Below, one piece after another: positions 7,415 to 15,899 of a stretch of DNA of 64,000 nucleotides; positions within the stretch are counted from its first letter, which is position 1, and every line of letters begins with the position of its first letter. The DNA is taken from NCBI GenBank assembly GCA_014138645.1, contig JACJIB010000006.1, forward strand, positions 248,001 through 312,000, in the 5' to 3' direction. The DNA is from Methylorubrum thiocyanatum. GTDB taxonomy: Bacteria; Pseudomonadota; Alphaproteobacteria; Rhizobiales; Beijerinckiaceae. Position numbers and translations under genes: made by a program. Below the pieces are notes generated by a model that was not told the DNA's origin, searched no databases, and worked only from the letters and a program-made list of their open reading frames with translations.

Positions 7415-8950
7415 ATGGTCACGCAACGCAACGTCTGTGTCATCGGCTCGGGAATCAGCGGGCTCGCCGCCGCCAAGGCGTTCCGCGAGCGCGGCCACCG
7501 CGTGACGGTGATCGAGCGTGGACCGGATCTCGGCGGCGTCTGGGAGCCGTCGCGCTCCTACCCGGACGTGAAGACCCAGACGCCGCGGGACATCTACGCC
7601 TTCAGCGAGATGCCGATGCCGAAGGACTACCCGGAATGGCCCGCGGGCGCCCAGGTCTTCGCCTATCTGCGCAGCTACGCCGAGCGCTTCGGCCTTTTGC
7701 CGCTGATCCGGTTCGGCCGCTCGGTCACTGCCCTCACGAAGCGCGCGGGCCAGGGCTGGGAGGTGACCACGGCGGGCGCCGACGGGGCGGCGAGCGTCGA
7801 AACCTACGATTTCGTCGCGATCTGCACCGGCCAGTTCAGCCAGAAGAACAAGCCCGTCCATCCCGGGGCCGAGGCGTTCCACGCGGCGGGCGGCGCGATC
7901 CTGCATTCCAGCGAGCACACCGACGCCGAATCGGTGCGCGGCAAGCGCGTGGTGGTGCTGGGCTACTCGAAATCGGCGACCGATGTCGCCGTCAGCGCGG
8001 TCAAGCACGGCGCGCGGGCGGTCACCCTCGTCTATCTCGAACCGACCTGGAAGATCCCGTACTTCTTCGGCGGCCTGATCAACTTCAAGAACATCCTCTA
8101 CTGCCGCGTGGCGGAATCGATGTTCCTGCCCTTCAATGCCGGCCCGGTGCGGCGTGCGGTGCAGGCGCTGGCCACGCCGCTGATCTGGGCGAACTGGCGC
8201 GCGCTGGAGACGCTGCTGAAGACGCAGTTCAAGCTCAAGAAGAACGGCTTGAAGCCCAAGACCCGGATCGAGGACGACATCCACTGCAACCTCGCGGTCG
8301 AGACGCCGGGCTTCTACAAGATGGTGACCGAGGGCAAGATCACCGCGATCCAGGGCACGATCGCCTCCTACGAGGGGACGGACGCCCTGCTCACCGGCGG
8401 CGAGCGCATCCCCGCCGACCTCGTGGTGATGGCCACCGGCTGGCGCCAGGAGATCCCGATCCTGAACGACCAAGACCGCGCCAAGCTCGTCGACACGGAC
8501 GGCCAGTACAAGCTCTACCGGATGATCGTGAACCCGGATCTGCCCGATCTCGGCTTCGTCGGCTTCAATTCCAGCTTCGCCACCAACCTCTCCGCCGAAC
8601 TCGGAGCGAACTGGCTGGTGCGCTACATGGACGGCCAGCTCGCCCGCCAGCCGAACCGGGCGCAGATGGAGGCCGGCATCGCCCGCTCCCTGGCATGGCG
8701 GCGGGGCGAACGGCCGGCCGCGCAAAATTACGGCGGTCTCTGCATTGCGCCGTACCACAACCACCATTTCAGCGGACTCCTGGGCGATATCGGCGTGCCG
8801 ACCCGCGAGGCGAACCCGCTCACCGCCCTGTTCCTGCCGCTGCGCCCGCCGATCTACGCCAAGCTTCTGGCCAAGGCGCCCGCCTACCAGGCGGTGGCGG
8901 CCGCCAAATCCGCTGGCCAGCGGGCCGTCGAGGCCTCGCGCGCCGCCTGA
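7415..8950 (+). CDS. Flavin-containing monooxygenase (FMO/Baeyer-Villiger type)
   Basis: 511 residues. An N-terminal GSGISGLAAAKAF Rossmann motif binds FAD, a central VVVLGYSKSATDVA motif binds NADPH, and MATGWRQE is the ATG-type linker seen in class B flavoprotein monooxygenases. The enzyme would insert one oxygen atom into a soft nucleophile or ketone. No membrane segment is evident. The downstream AraC regulator, cupin and MetA-type outer-membrane protein suggest a catabolic module for an aromatic or hydrophobic compound. The substrate cannot be deduced. The ATG was chosen because the dinucleotide-binding motif starts eight residues later and GGAGAGG lies upstream. Confidence 0.85.
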   Translation: MVTQRNVCVIGSGISGLAAAKAFRERGHRVTVIERGPDLGGVWEPSRSYPDVKTQTPRDIYAFSEMPMPKDYPEWPAGAQVFAYLRSYAERFGLLPLIRFGRSVTALTKRAGQGWEVTTAGADGAASVETYDFVAICTGQFSQKNKPVHPGAEAFHAAGGAILHSSEHTDAESVRGKRVVVLGYSKSATDVAVSAVKHGARAVTLVYLEPTWKIPYFFGGLINFKNILYCRVAESMFLPFNAGPVRRAVQALATPLIWANWRALETLLKTQFKLKKNGLKPKTRIEDDIHCNLAVETPGFYKMVTEGKITAIQGTIASYEGTDALLTGGERIPADLVVMATGWRQEIPILNDQDRAKLVDTDGQYKLYRMIVNPDLPDLGFVGFNSSFATNLSAELGANWLVRYMDGQLARQPNRAQMEAGIARSLAWRRGERPAAQNYGGLCIAPYHNHHFSGLLGDIGVPTREANPLTALFLPLRPPIYAKLLAKAPAYQAVAAAKSAGQRAVEASRAA

Positions 8951-9026
8951 TGCCGGGGCGAGGCCCATTCCCGCCCCATCCTCGTCTTCGACCGAGGGCC
9001 CGCAAGGGTCCTCCGGCCGATCCGGC

Positions 9027-10052
9027 TCAGCGATGACGGTTGCGCAGGGTCTGGGACGGCGCCTCGCCGAAGCGCTCGCGATAGGCCGCCGCGGCTCGGC
9101 CGAGATGGTTGAGCCCGACGGAGAGCGCGAGATCGCCGACCGTCGCCTCGGCATCGGAGGCGAGGATCAGGGCGCGCCAGCGGTCGAGTCGCTGGGCCAG
9201 GATGAAGTCCGAGATCGTGCTCTCGCGGAACTGCCGGAAGCCCTCCTGCAGCGAGCGCATGCTGCTGCCGGCCTTCTCGGCGAGGTGCGGCAGGGTCAGG
9301 GCGCTGTCGAGATGGGCACGGATATACTCCTCCGCCCGGCGGACATGGCCGGGAGCTACGGAGACACGCTGCGGCCGGAAAAGGGCGTCGCGCTCCTCCC
9401 CGAGTTCCAGCATGTGGCCGACGAGCAGCGTGACCAGCCCGGAGGCCAATTCGCGGTCCGCGGCATCGAAGGCCGGACCGCTTGGCTCCCGGCTTTCCGC
9501 GAGATGCATGAGGAGCTTGGCCTGCGACAGGATCGCCGCGCCGCGGGGCAGCCGCAGATCGATGGCCGGGTCGTAGCCGAAGGGCCGTGGAATCCGGTCG
9601 AGGATGCGGACGAGGTGCTCCTCCAAGAGTTCGCGCGGCACGCGGACGATGAGCTTCTCGCAGCCCGCCTCCCACACCATCCGAGTCGGCCGCGTCGGCG
9701 AGAGGAGGGTCGCCCGGTCGAGGTCGGCGAGGGTCGTGTACGGACCGTTCTCGACGAGCGCCGAGCCCGCGAGCGGGATCTGGAGCAGGAAGAACCGGTC
9801 GAGATGACCGGGATCGATTTCGACCCGGGCGCCGTAGGCGACGTAGTTGATGGTCAGGTTGCCGAACGCCGCGGTGTGATGGCGGGCATCGAACAGGGCA
9901 GCCGCGTCGGCACCGACCGGCACCAGCCGGTGCGGGCAGAAGATCTGCCCGATCCGTTCGCGTGCCGCATCCGGGTCGCGGGTCTCGACCAGGGCGTACC
10001 GGGTCAAGGGGCGGCCCGTCTCCGGCGGCTTGATCGGAGGATCGTCGCTCAT
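9027..10052 (-). CDS. AraC-family transcriptional regulator
   Basis: 341 residues: an N-terminal cupin-like effector domain of the AraC_binding_2 type (about 30-210), then two helix-turn-helix units at the C-terminus (LTLPHLAEKAGSSMRSLQEG and ATVGDLALSVGLNHLGRAAA). The ATG at 10052 is preceded by AAAGGA and fits better than an upstream in-frame ATG. It converges on the monooxygenase and diverges from the cupin gene across a 218-base AT-rich gap, so it likely controls one or both. The inducer is not deducible. Confidence 0.85.
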   Translation of the reverse strand: MSDDPPIKPPETGRPLTRYALVETRDPDAARERIGQIFCPHRLVPVGADAAALFDARHHTAAFGNLTINYVAYGARVEIDPGHLDRFFLLQIPLAGSALVENGPYTTLADLDRATLLSPTRPTRMVWEAGCEKLIVRVPRELLEEHLVRILDRIPRPFGYDPAIDLRLPRGAAILSQAKLLMHLAESREPSGPAFDAADRELASGLVTLLVGHMLELGEERDALFRPQRVSVAPGHVRRAEEYIRAHLDSALTLPHLAEKAGSSMRSLQEGFRQFRESTISDFILAQRLDRWRALILASDAEATVGDLALSVGLNHLGRAAAAYRERFGEAPSQTLRNRHR

Positions 10053-10270
10053 GGTCCTTTCAGTCGTCCAGGCCCATGACCGGATGGTGCCTGTGGCACC
10101 GAAGTCTACACAAGGGCTCTTGTGCAAGAAGGATCTCTTTCTCGCGCGATGTGGATAGAGGTTACGTCAATCGGATAGCCGGCACAAACTCAAGATTAGA
10201 GTATTTATCCGAACGATCGCCGCACAACAACAAGTCATTCTGTTCAAAAACTCAGCATGGAGAGCAGATC

Positions 10271-10735
10271 ATGAGCGAAATCGGACCGCTTCCGGCAGGC
10301 ATTACCAGAGCTGGCGAAGGCGTCGATGGGACGGTGTGGAACGTTCTCGGTCATACCTATTGGTTCAAGGCGAACTGCGACAGCGCCTTCTCCTTCGAGA
10401 CGCTCGACCCGCCCGGAACCTTCGTGCCGCCGCACATCCATCCGACCCAGGACGAGTTCATCTACGTGCTGGAGGGGGTCTTCGACCTTTATCTCGACGG
10501 GCAGTGGCTCCAGGCGAAGGCCGGCGACCTCGTCTGCATGCCCAAGGGCAAGCCGCACGGCTATTACAACCGCACCGACAAGCCCAATCGGGCGATCTTC
10601 TGGGTCAGCCCGGCGCGGAAGCTGAAGGAGCTGTTCGACCTCCTGCACGATCTTCAGGATCCGGAAGAAGTCGTGCGCCGCTCCGCGACCTGCGAGGTCG
10701 ATTTCCTGCCGCCGGGCTCCGTGCCGGGCGCCTGA
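10271..10735 (+). CDS. Cupin-domain protein
   Basis: 154 residues with one conserved cupin barrel. Motif 1 is PPHIHPTQDEFIYVLEG (two His and a Glu as metal ligands) and motif 2 is GDLVCMPKGKPHGYYN (third His), so the metal site is complete. Such proteins are often quercetinase-like dioxygenases or small-molecule binding proteins. GGAGAG lies seven bases upstream of the ATG. It is transcribed divergently from the AraC gene and in line with the outer-membrane protein gene. Enzymatic role unknown. Confidence 0.85.
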   Translation: MSEIGPLPAGITRAGEGVDGTVWNVLGHTYWFKANCDSAFSFETLDPPGTFVPPHIHPTQDEFIYVLEGVFDLYLDGQWLQAKAGDLVCMPKGKPHGYYNRTDKPNRAIFWVSPARKLKELFDLLHDLQDPEEVVRRSATCEVDFLPPGSVPGA

Positions 10736-10775
10736 CGGCGCCTCAAACCCATCACGAGATCACGAGCCGAACAAC

Positions 10776-10800
10776 GCGCGGGCCGGCGGAGGGCCCGCGC
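10776..10800. repeat. Hairpin between cupin and MetA-like genes
   Basis: Perfect 9-bp stem (GCGCGGGCC/GGCCCGCGC) with a 7-base loop, in the 103-base gap between two co-directional genes and with no U-run. It may attenuate transcription or stabilise the upstream message. Confidence 0.4.
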
Positions 10801-10838
10801 ACATCAGACGACATGTGCTCACAGCAAGGGGGTCGATC

Positions 10839-11858
10839 ATGGCGAGAAAAACAGATGCGACACGGCGGACGATCCGCGGCATCCTTCGGCGATATCTGAG
10901 CGGACGGGTGCGGCGGCGCGCGGCGGGGGCCTCAACAACGCTGGCGGCTCTCCTCGGCGCCGCGGAACCGGCCCGGGCCTACGACCTGCCGAACTTGAAC
11001 CTCGGCTTCACCAGCTTCCTCGACGGCGCGCCGCCCTCCGGCCCCGGCTGGTATCCGACCCAGTATCTTCAGGTCTATTCGGCGGGACGCCTGACCGACA
11101 ACCGCGGTCGCAGCCTCGGCCTGCCGCGCCAGGACGTCAGCGTGCTGGCGAGCCTGACGCAGCTCCTCTACGTCTCGCCGGTGAAGGTCGGACCGGGCGC
11201 GCTCGGCCTCGACATCATCCTCCCGGCGATCCCCTATTCCAGCACCGATGACGGCCTCAACGGGGCCGCCCTGAAGGCCCAGCAGGGCTTCGGCGACCTC
11301 CTGATCGGGCCTTTCATCCAGTTCGATCCGATCATGGGCGAGAAGGGACCGGTCTTCCTCGGCCGCTTCGAGGCGCAGATGATCCTGCCCACCGGCCGCT
11401 ACGACCCCACCGCGGCGGTCACTCCGGGCTCGAACTACTTCTCGTTCAACCCCTACGTCGCCGGCACCCTGTTCCTGACGCCGGACTGGACCGTCTCCGC
11501 GCGCTTCCATTACCTCTGGAACGCGAGCAACGACCGCCCGAATGTCGGCTTCGGCCCGACCGTGTTCTCGACCCAGGCCGGCCAAGCCCTGCATGCCAAC
11601 TTCGCCAGCGAGTACAGCGTGACGAAGGAGCTGAAGCTCGGCGTCAACGGCTACTGGCTGCAGCAGATCAGCGATACGCTCGCCAACGGCGTCGCGGTTC
11701 CGGGCCGGCGCGAGCGCGTCTTCGCCCTCGGCCCGGGCGCGCTCTGGGCCCTGAACAAGGACAACTTCCTGTTCTTCAACGCCTATTACGAGTTCGGCGC
11801 TCAAAATCGTCCGGAGGGCCAGCGCTACACCATGCGCTGGGTTGGCCACTTCAACTGA
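10839..11858 (+). CDS. Outer-membrane protein, phenol-degradation MetA family
   Basis: 339 residues. The N-terminus is basic and then hydrophobic, ending near AEPARA, which looks like a cleavable signal peptide. The mature chain shows alternating beta strands with aromatic girdle residues and ends NRPEGQRYTMRWVGHFN, matching the Phenol_MetA_deg transporter-like family found with genes for aromatic catabolism. It is expected in the outer membrane, where it may help hydrophobic substrates enter. AAGGGGG lies upstream of the ATG. A strong hairpin follows the stop. Confidence 0.8.
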   Translation: MARKTDATRRTIRGILRRYLSGRVRRRAAGASTTLAALLGAAEPARAYDLPNLNLGFTSFLDGAPPSGPGWYPTQYLQVYSAGRLTDNRGRSLGLPRQDVSVLASLTQLLYVSPVKVGPGALGLDIILPAIPYSSTDDGLNGAALKAQQGFGDLLIGPFIQFDPIMGEKGPVFLGRFEAQMILPTGRYDPTAAVTPGSNYFSFNPYVAGTLFLTPDWTVSARFHYLWNASNDRPNVGFGPTVFSTQAGQALHANFASEYSVTKELKLGVNGYWLQQISDTLANGVAVPGRRERVFALGPGALWALNKDNFLFFNAYYEFGAQNRPEGQRYTMRWVGHFN

Positions 11859-11871
11859 ATGATTGCGACGC

Positions 11872-11912
11872 CGCGAAGCATCCGATCCACCGGTCGGATG
11901 CTTCGCGTTCTT
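11872..11912 (+). terminator. Terminator after the MetA-like gene
   Basis: A perfect 14-bp stem (CGCGAAGCATCCGA and its complement, 8-base loop) followed by TTCTT. It lies 13 bases beyond the stop codon and just before the ribosome-binding site of the chemotaxis gene. Confidence 0.7.
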
Positions 11913-11925
11913 CCAAGGAGACGCC

Positions 11926-13251
11926 ATGTCCGAGTTCGCCCCCCGCCTGTCGCTCTACGGACTGACGCCGGACCGTCTGATTCAGGCCGCTCTCCTCGCG
12001 ACGCGCCTCGGCGCCGTCATCGATCAGGCCGTGGCGTCAAATGTCGAAGCATCAGGGCGCATGCCGAATGTCGGCCCGATCTTCGAACGTCACGGCGCGG
12101 AGATCACAACGCGCCTTCGGACGCATTTCGGGATGCTTCTGTCAGGCAAGGTCGACGCGGCCTACGCTCAGCGATCCGCCGAACTGGCCCAGTGGGAAGC
12201 GGAACGCGGCCTCGACGCGCGCGCCCGTGCGATCGCGGCCAATACCCTCCTGTGCGCCTGCCTCACGTCTCTGGCGCGGCGCAGTCCCGTCGGCTCTCGT
12301 GCCGTCGCCGAGCAGGGCGTTCTGGTCGCGCAACTCCTCGCCTTCGATCTCGCCTCGACCATCACCGCGCATCACGAGGCGGCGCAGGCACGCGCGCGGC
12401 TCCGCTACGAGAGCCTGACGCGGGATCTCGCCGTCTTCGGAAGCAGCATGGACGGCGTCAGCGCCACGGTCCAAGAGACGGCGTCGGCGCTTTCGGATTT
12501 CTCGACCGGCCTGAGGGCCACGGCGGGAACGACCGAGACCGCCACCGAAACGGTCGCCCACGCCCTCGAAGCCGCGGCCTCGACGGTCGGTGTCGCCGCC
12601 GAGGCTGCCGATCGCATCGCCACCTCGAACCGGGAGATCGGCGTCATCAGCGAACGCGGATCCGCCGCGGCCACAGAAACCCTCGATCAGATCGCGAAGG
12701 CGGACCGGTCGATGGATAGCCTGCGGAAAGCGCTGTCCGAGATTTCGACGATCAGCACCCTGATCGGCGGCATCGCGCGACAGACCAACCTGCTCGCCCT
12801 CAACGCCACGATCGAGGCGGCGCGCGCCGGCGAGGCGGGCCGTGGCTTCGCGATCGTTGCCGCCGAGGTCAAGTCGCTGGCGGACGAGACCGCGGCGGCC
12901 ACCACCCGGATCGAGCGCCTCATCGGCGATGTCGATCACGCGGCGCAATCCACCGGCGGCGAACTCGCCGGGATCCGCGGCACGATGAACGTTCTGGATG
13001 ACATTTCGCAAGGGCTCGCCGCGGCGGTGCGCCAGCAGACGCAGGACGCGCAGCAGATCGCGGACGCCGTCCTCGGCGCTTCGACCGCCACGCGGCGTGC
13101 GCATCACGAGGCCGAGAGCATCGCGACCTCGGCCGCGCGCGGCGTCAGCATGGCCGACGATCTCACGCTCTGGACGGGAAAGCTCAAAGCCACGGCCGAC
13201 GCGCTGCGCGAGAACGTGGATGCCTTTGCGCAGAACCTGAGACGCGCTTAA
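11926..13251 (+). CDS. Soluble methyl-accepting chemotaxis protein with degenerate globin-sensor-like N-terminus
   Basis: 441 residues and no transmembrane segment. Residues about 1-175 are helical and resemble the protoglobin sensor of HemAT-like transducers, but the stretch where a haem-ligating His is expected (about 84-99, RSAELAQWEAERGLDA) has no His. Residues about 180-440 form the coiled-coil signalling domain with the conserved hairpin tip (RQTNLLALNATIEAARAGEA) that contacts CheA and CheW. AAGGAG precedes the ATG by five bases. The cytoplasmic ligand is unknown; the protein may sense something other than oxygen or need no haem. The globin relation is tentative. Confidence 0.85.
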   Translation: MSEFAPRLSLYGLTPDRLIQAALLATRLGAVIDQAVASNVEASGRMPNVGPIFERHGAEITTRLRTHFGMLLSGKVDAAYAQRSAELAQWEAERGLDARARAIAANTLLCACLTSLARRSPVGSRAVAEQGVLVAQLLAFDLASTITAHHEAAQARARLRYESLTRDLAVFGSSMDGVSATVQETASALSDFSTGLRATAGTTETATETVAHALEAAASTVGVAAEAADRIATSNREIGVISERGSAAATETLDQIAKADRSMDSLRKALSEISTISTLIGGIARQTNLLALNATIEAARAGEAGRGFAIVAAEVKSLADETAAATTRIERLIGDVDHAAQSTGGELAGIRGTMNVLDDISQGLAAAVRQQTQDAQQIADAVLGASTATRRAHHEAESIATSAARGVSMADDLTLWTGKLKATADALRENVDAFAQNLRRA

Positions 13252-13287
13252 AATCGCAGACCAGTGGACCGACGGGGCGAGACACGG

Positions 13288-13527
13288 ATGAAGACGTTCT
13301 TCGTGCAGATCAAGTGCGAGATCGGCAAAACCTACGAGGTCTCCGACAACCTTCTCTCCATGAATCTCGCATCGGAAATCTACTCGACCGCAGGCAGATT
13401 CGATATCATGGCGAAGTTCCATGTCGACAACGACATCGATATCGGGCTGTTCGTCAACGAGTTCCTCCTGAACCTCAAGGGCGTCAAGGATTCCGAGACG
13501 ATCATCGCTTTCAAGGCGTTCCTCTGA
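13288..13527 (+). CDS. Stand-alone Lrp/AsnC ligand-binding (RAM) domain protein
   Basis: 79 residues matching the C-terminal alpha/beta effector domain of Lrp/AsnC regulators: a first strand (KTFFVQIKCEIGK), a helix, the AGRFDIMAKFHV strand pair and a final strand. There is no DNA-binding domain. Such stand-alone RAM proteins oligomerise and bind amino acids in the regulators they resemble. It follows the chemotaxis gene by 36 bases on the same strand and could be co-transcribed. Base use is less GC-rich than that of its neighbours. Confidence 0.75.
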   Translation: MKTFFVQIKCEIGKTYEVSDNLLSMNLASEIYSTAGRFDIMAKFHVDNDIDIGLFVNEFLLNLKGVKDSETIIAFKAFL

Positions 13528-14558
13528 CACGGTCGCACTCGCTCAGGAACCGAACCGAGGGAAAAGCCTGACGACAATCGCGTGGCGGAAAGATTGTCCG
13601 GTGCGAGCTGCGCCAGATCATTCGCCGGATTCATGGCGAAGACCATCAAATGGGAGACATAAGACTATATTTTATACGTAATCATGCCATAGGCTGATTG
13701 TTAAATAATTTTTAGATTCTGAAATACTTGGATGAACTTGAGTTTCTTGGAAGCGAATTTTCCCAGGAGCCGCTGTGGATCCGCACGGGATCGGTATCCG
13801 GCTCGTTGCGCGCGATCCCGCCGGTTGCCGCGCTCAAATCAACTGTCGGGTTCGCTCAATGGCCCGATCGAGCAGCCGCAGCCGTGCCTCAGCCCCGGTG
13901 ACGCGATCCTGAAGCGCCGCGTCGAAGGCGGTCAAGGCTCGTGCCGGAACGATGCGGCCGCCCCCCCCAAGATCCTCCTCGGTCGCGGCCGCGAAGGCGA
14001 CGAGCGCGCTCGGCCCTGGCTCCCTCAGAGTCTGGACACACCCGGTGGATTTTGATGAGGCAGGCCCTTGCCTGGGCCACCGGCTTCCGACGGCTCGTTG
14101 AAGACGACGAGCGATATGCCAGCACGCTGGACGACCTGCACACCGCCGCCTTCGTCTGCCTCATGCTCGAAAGGGCCGCTCTCTTCGCAGCCGGTCTATG
14201 CCAGCCATAGGCCGGCACGACGTCAGCGTGAGCGGCTTCCAGGCTCGGCATTCGCTCACCCGCCCGCCGCCGCCCCTTCACGGCAGCCCGGATCAAAGCC
14301 GGCCGCTCAGATCAAAATGCCTAAGATGCACCAATAGACTGCAATATTTTTGGACACGTTTGCTCGAAATCGCATCACAACGTAACATAGATGGGAAAGG
14401 AACGCGTTAAAGTGCCGGAACGTCGGCCGGCGCCAATAAAGCGTCGCTGCGGGACAAGCTGCGCGGCAGGCCGGACCATAATCTTTCATTGTCCCAGATA
14501 AAACAATAAAAATATCCCATCTCGGACAGCATCGACCCCTGTCGAGAGGTATTGTCCC
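13528..14558. other. Long intergenic region with AT-rich patches
   Basis: About 1 kb with no intact gene. It holds an AT-rich stretch near 13650-13740, a transposase remnant near 14.1 kb and a second AT-rich stretch near 14330-14560 that probably carries the promoter of the betaine importer. Several open frames cross it but none shows recognisable protein features. The mixed composition suggests a former insertion site that has decayed. Confidence 0.5.
14055..14210 (+). pseudogene. IS5-family transposase C-terminal remnant
   Basis: The frame encodes about 51 residues including FRRLVEDDERYASTLDDLH and AAFVCLMLERAA. This resembles the last helix region of IS5/IS427-type transposases (an Arg-rich turn, then a hydrophobic helix with an 'L-R/ER-L' end). 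The rest of the enzyme, with its catalytic DDE residues, is missing, and no flanking inverted repeats were found by eye. Confidence 0.45.
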
Positions 14559-15899
14559 ATGGGCCGGATCAGTCTTGAAGGTATCAGCAAGATCTTCGGC
14601 TCGAACTCCGCGACGGCGCTCGGTCTCGTTGAACAGGGAAAGCGCAAGAGCGACATCGCGGCAGCCTGCGGCGCCATCGTCGGATTGCGCGACATCTCCT
14701 TCGACATCGAAGAGGGGGAGATCCTCGTCCTGATGGGCCTGTCCGGCTCCGGCAAGTCCACGCTCCTGCGCTGCATGAACCGGCTCGTCGAGCCGTCCTG
14801 CGGCCGGATCGTCGTGGACGGGGTGGACGTGACCCGGCTCGGCCGCAAGGACCTGCTCGCCTTCCGCCAGAAGACCTTCGGCATGGTCTTCCAGCATTTC
14901 GCCCTGCTGCCCAACCGCACCATCCTCGGGAATGTCGGGTTCGGCCTTGAAATCAAACAAGTCTCGGCCCGGGAGCGGGTCGAGCGCTCGATGCAGGCCA
15001 TCGAACTCGTCGGGCTGAAGGGCTGGGAGACGAAGTATCCCAGCGAGCTGTCGGGCGGCATGCAGCAGCGGGCGGGTCTCGCGCGGGCGCTCGCGGCGGA
15101 TGCGGACATCCTGCTCATGGACGAGGCCTTCAGCGCCCTCGATCCCCTGATCCGCCGCGACATGCAGGCGGAGCTGCGCGAGCTGCAGCGCAAGCTCAAG
15201 AAGACCATCGTCTTCGTCTCGCACGATCTCGACGAGGCCGTCGCGCTGGGCGGCCGCATCGTGCTGATGAAGGATGGCGAGGTGGTCCAGATCGGGCAGC
15301 CCGAGGAGATCGTCGCCCGTCCCGCGACCGACTATGTCGAGCGCTTCGTCGAGCATATCGACCTCGCCGCGGTGCTGCGGGCGGAGCAGGTCGCGGATCG
15401 CTCCGCGCCCGTGCTCGCCCCCACGCAGACGGTGGCCGAGGCGCGCACGGCCCTGGGTGGGACGAATGGCGGCGCAAGCGGCGGGGCAAGTGGCGGTTCC
15501 TGGCTCGTCGCCGATGGAGACGGCCGGCTGGTCGGCCGCCTCTTCGCCGACCGGCTCGCCTCTGCCCGGCCGTCCGAGACCCTCGCCGGCCTGCTCGATC
15601 TCGGGCTGCCCGTCGTCCCGGCGGAGAGCCGCCTCGACACCCTCCTCGCGACGGTCGCCGCCCATGAGAGCGTGGCGGTCGTGGGCCGGGACGGACGCCT
15701 GATCGGCGCCGTCACGAGCCGCAGCGTCGTGCAGGCGCTCGCCGCGCGCCCGGGCACGCACGGCCAGCCGAAGGCCGGCGCCCCCATCCTCTCGAAGCCG
15801 TCAGGAGCCCCGACATGGAGTGGAACGTCCCCAAATTCCCCCTCGACACGCTCAGCGACAACGGCCTCGACTGGCTCACCGAGCATGGCAGTTGGCTGA
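14559..15899 (+). CDS. proV: Glycine betaine/proline ABC importer, ATP-binding subunit
   Basis: 446 residues with the long ProV/OpuAA N-terminus, Walker A GLSGSGKST near residue 60, signature LSGGMQQR, Walker B ILLMDEAFSALD and an H-loop His in FVSHDLDEA. A C-terminal region of about 160 residues corresponds to the CBS-type regulatory module but is poorly conserved and holds a Gly/Ala/Ser-rich insert (GGTNGGASGGASGGSW). The last 85 coding bases overlap the permease gene in another frame, giving an odd Ser/Thr/Pro-rich tail. The operon lies upstream of genes for betaine breakdown, so betaine is the likely cargo. Confidence 0.9.
   Translation: MGRISLEGISKIFGSNSATALGLVEQGKRKSDIAAACGAIVGLRDISFDIEEGEILVLMGLSGSGKSTLLRCMNRLVEPSCGRIVVDGVDVTRLGRKDLLAFRQKTFGMVFQHFALLPNRTILGNVGFGLEIKQVSARERVERSMQAIELVGLKGWETKYPSELSGGMQQRAGLARALAADADILLMDEAFSALDPLIRRDMQAELRELQRKLKKTIVFVSHDLDEAVALGGRIVLMKDGEVVQIGQPEEIVARPATDYVERFVEHIDLAAVLRAEQVADRSAPVLAPTQTVAEARTALGGTNGGASGGASGGSWLVADGDGRLVGRLFADRLASARPSETLAGLLDLGLPVVPAESRLDTLLATVAAHESVAVVGRDGRLIGAVTSRSVVQALAARPGTHGQPKAGAPILSKPSGAPTWSGTSPNSPSTRSATTASTGSPSMAVG

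Noticed and set aside
13889..14296. Minus-strand frame of 135 codons in the 1-kb gap
   Set aside because: Arg/Ser-rich and antisense to the transposase remnant; no motif.
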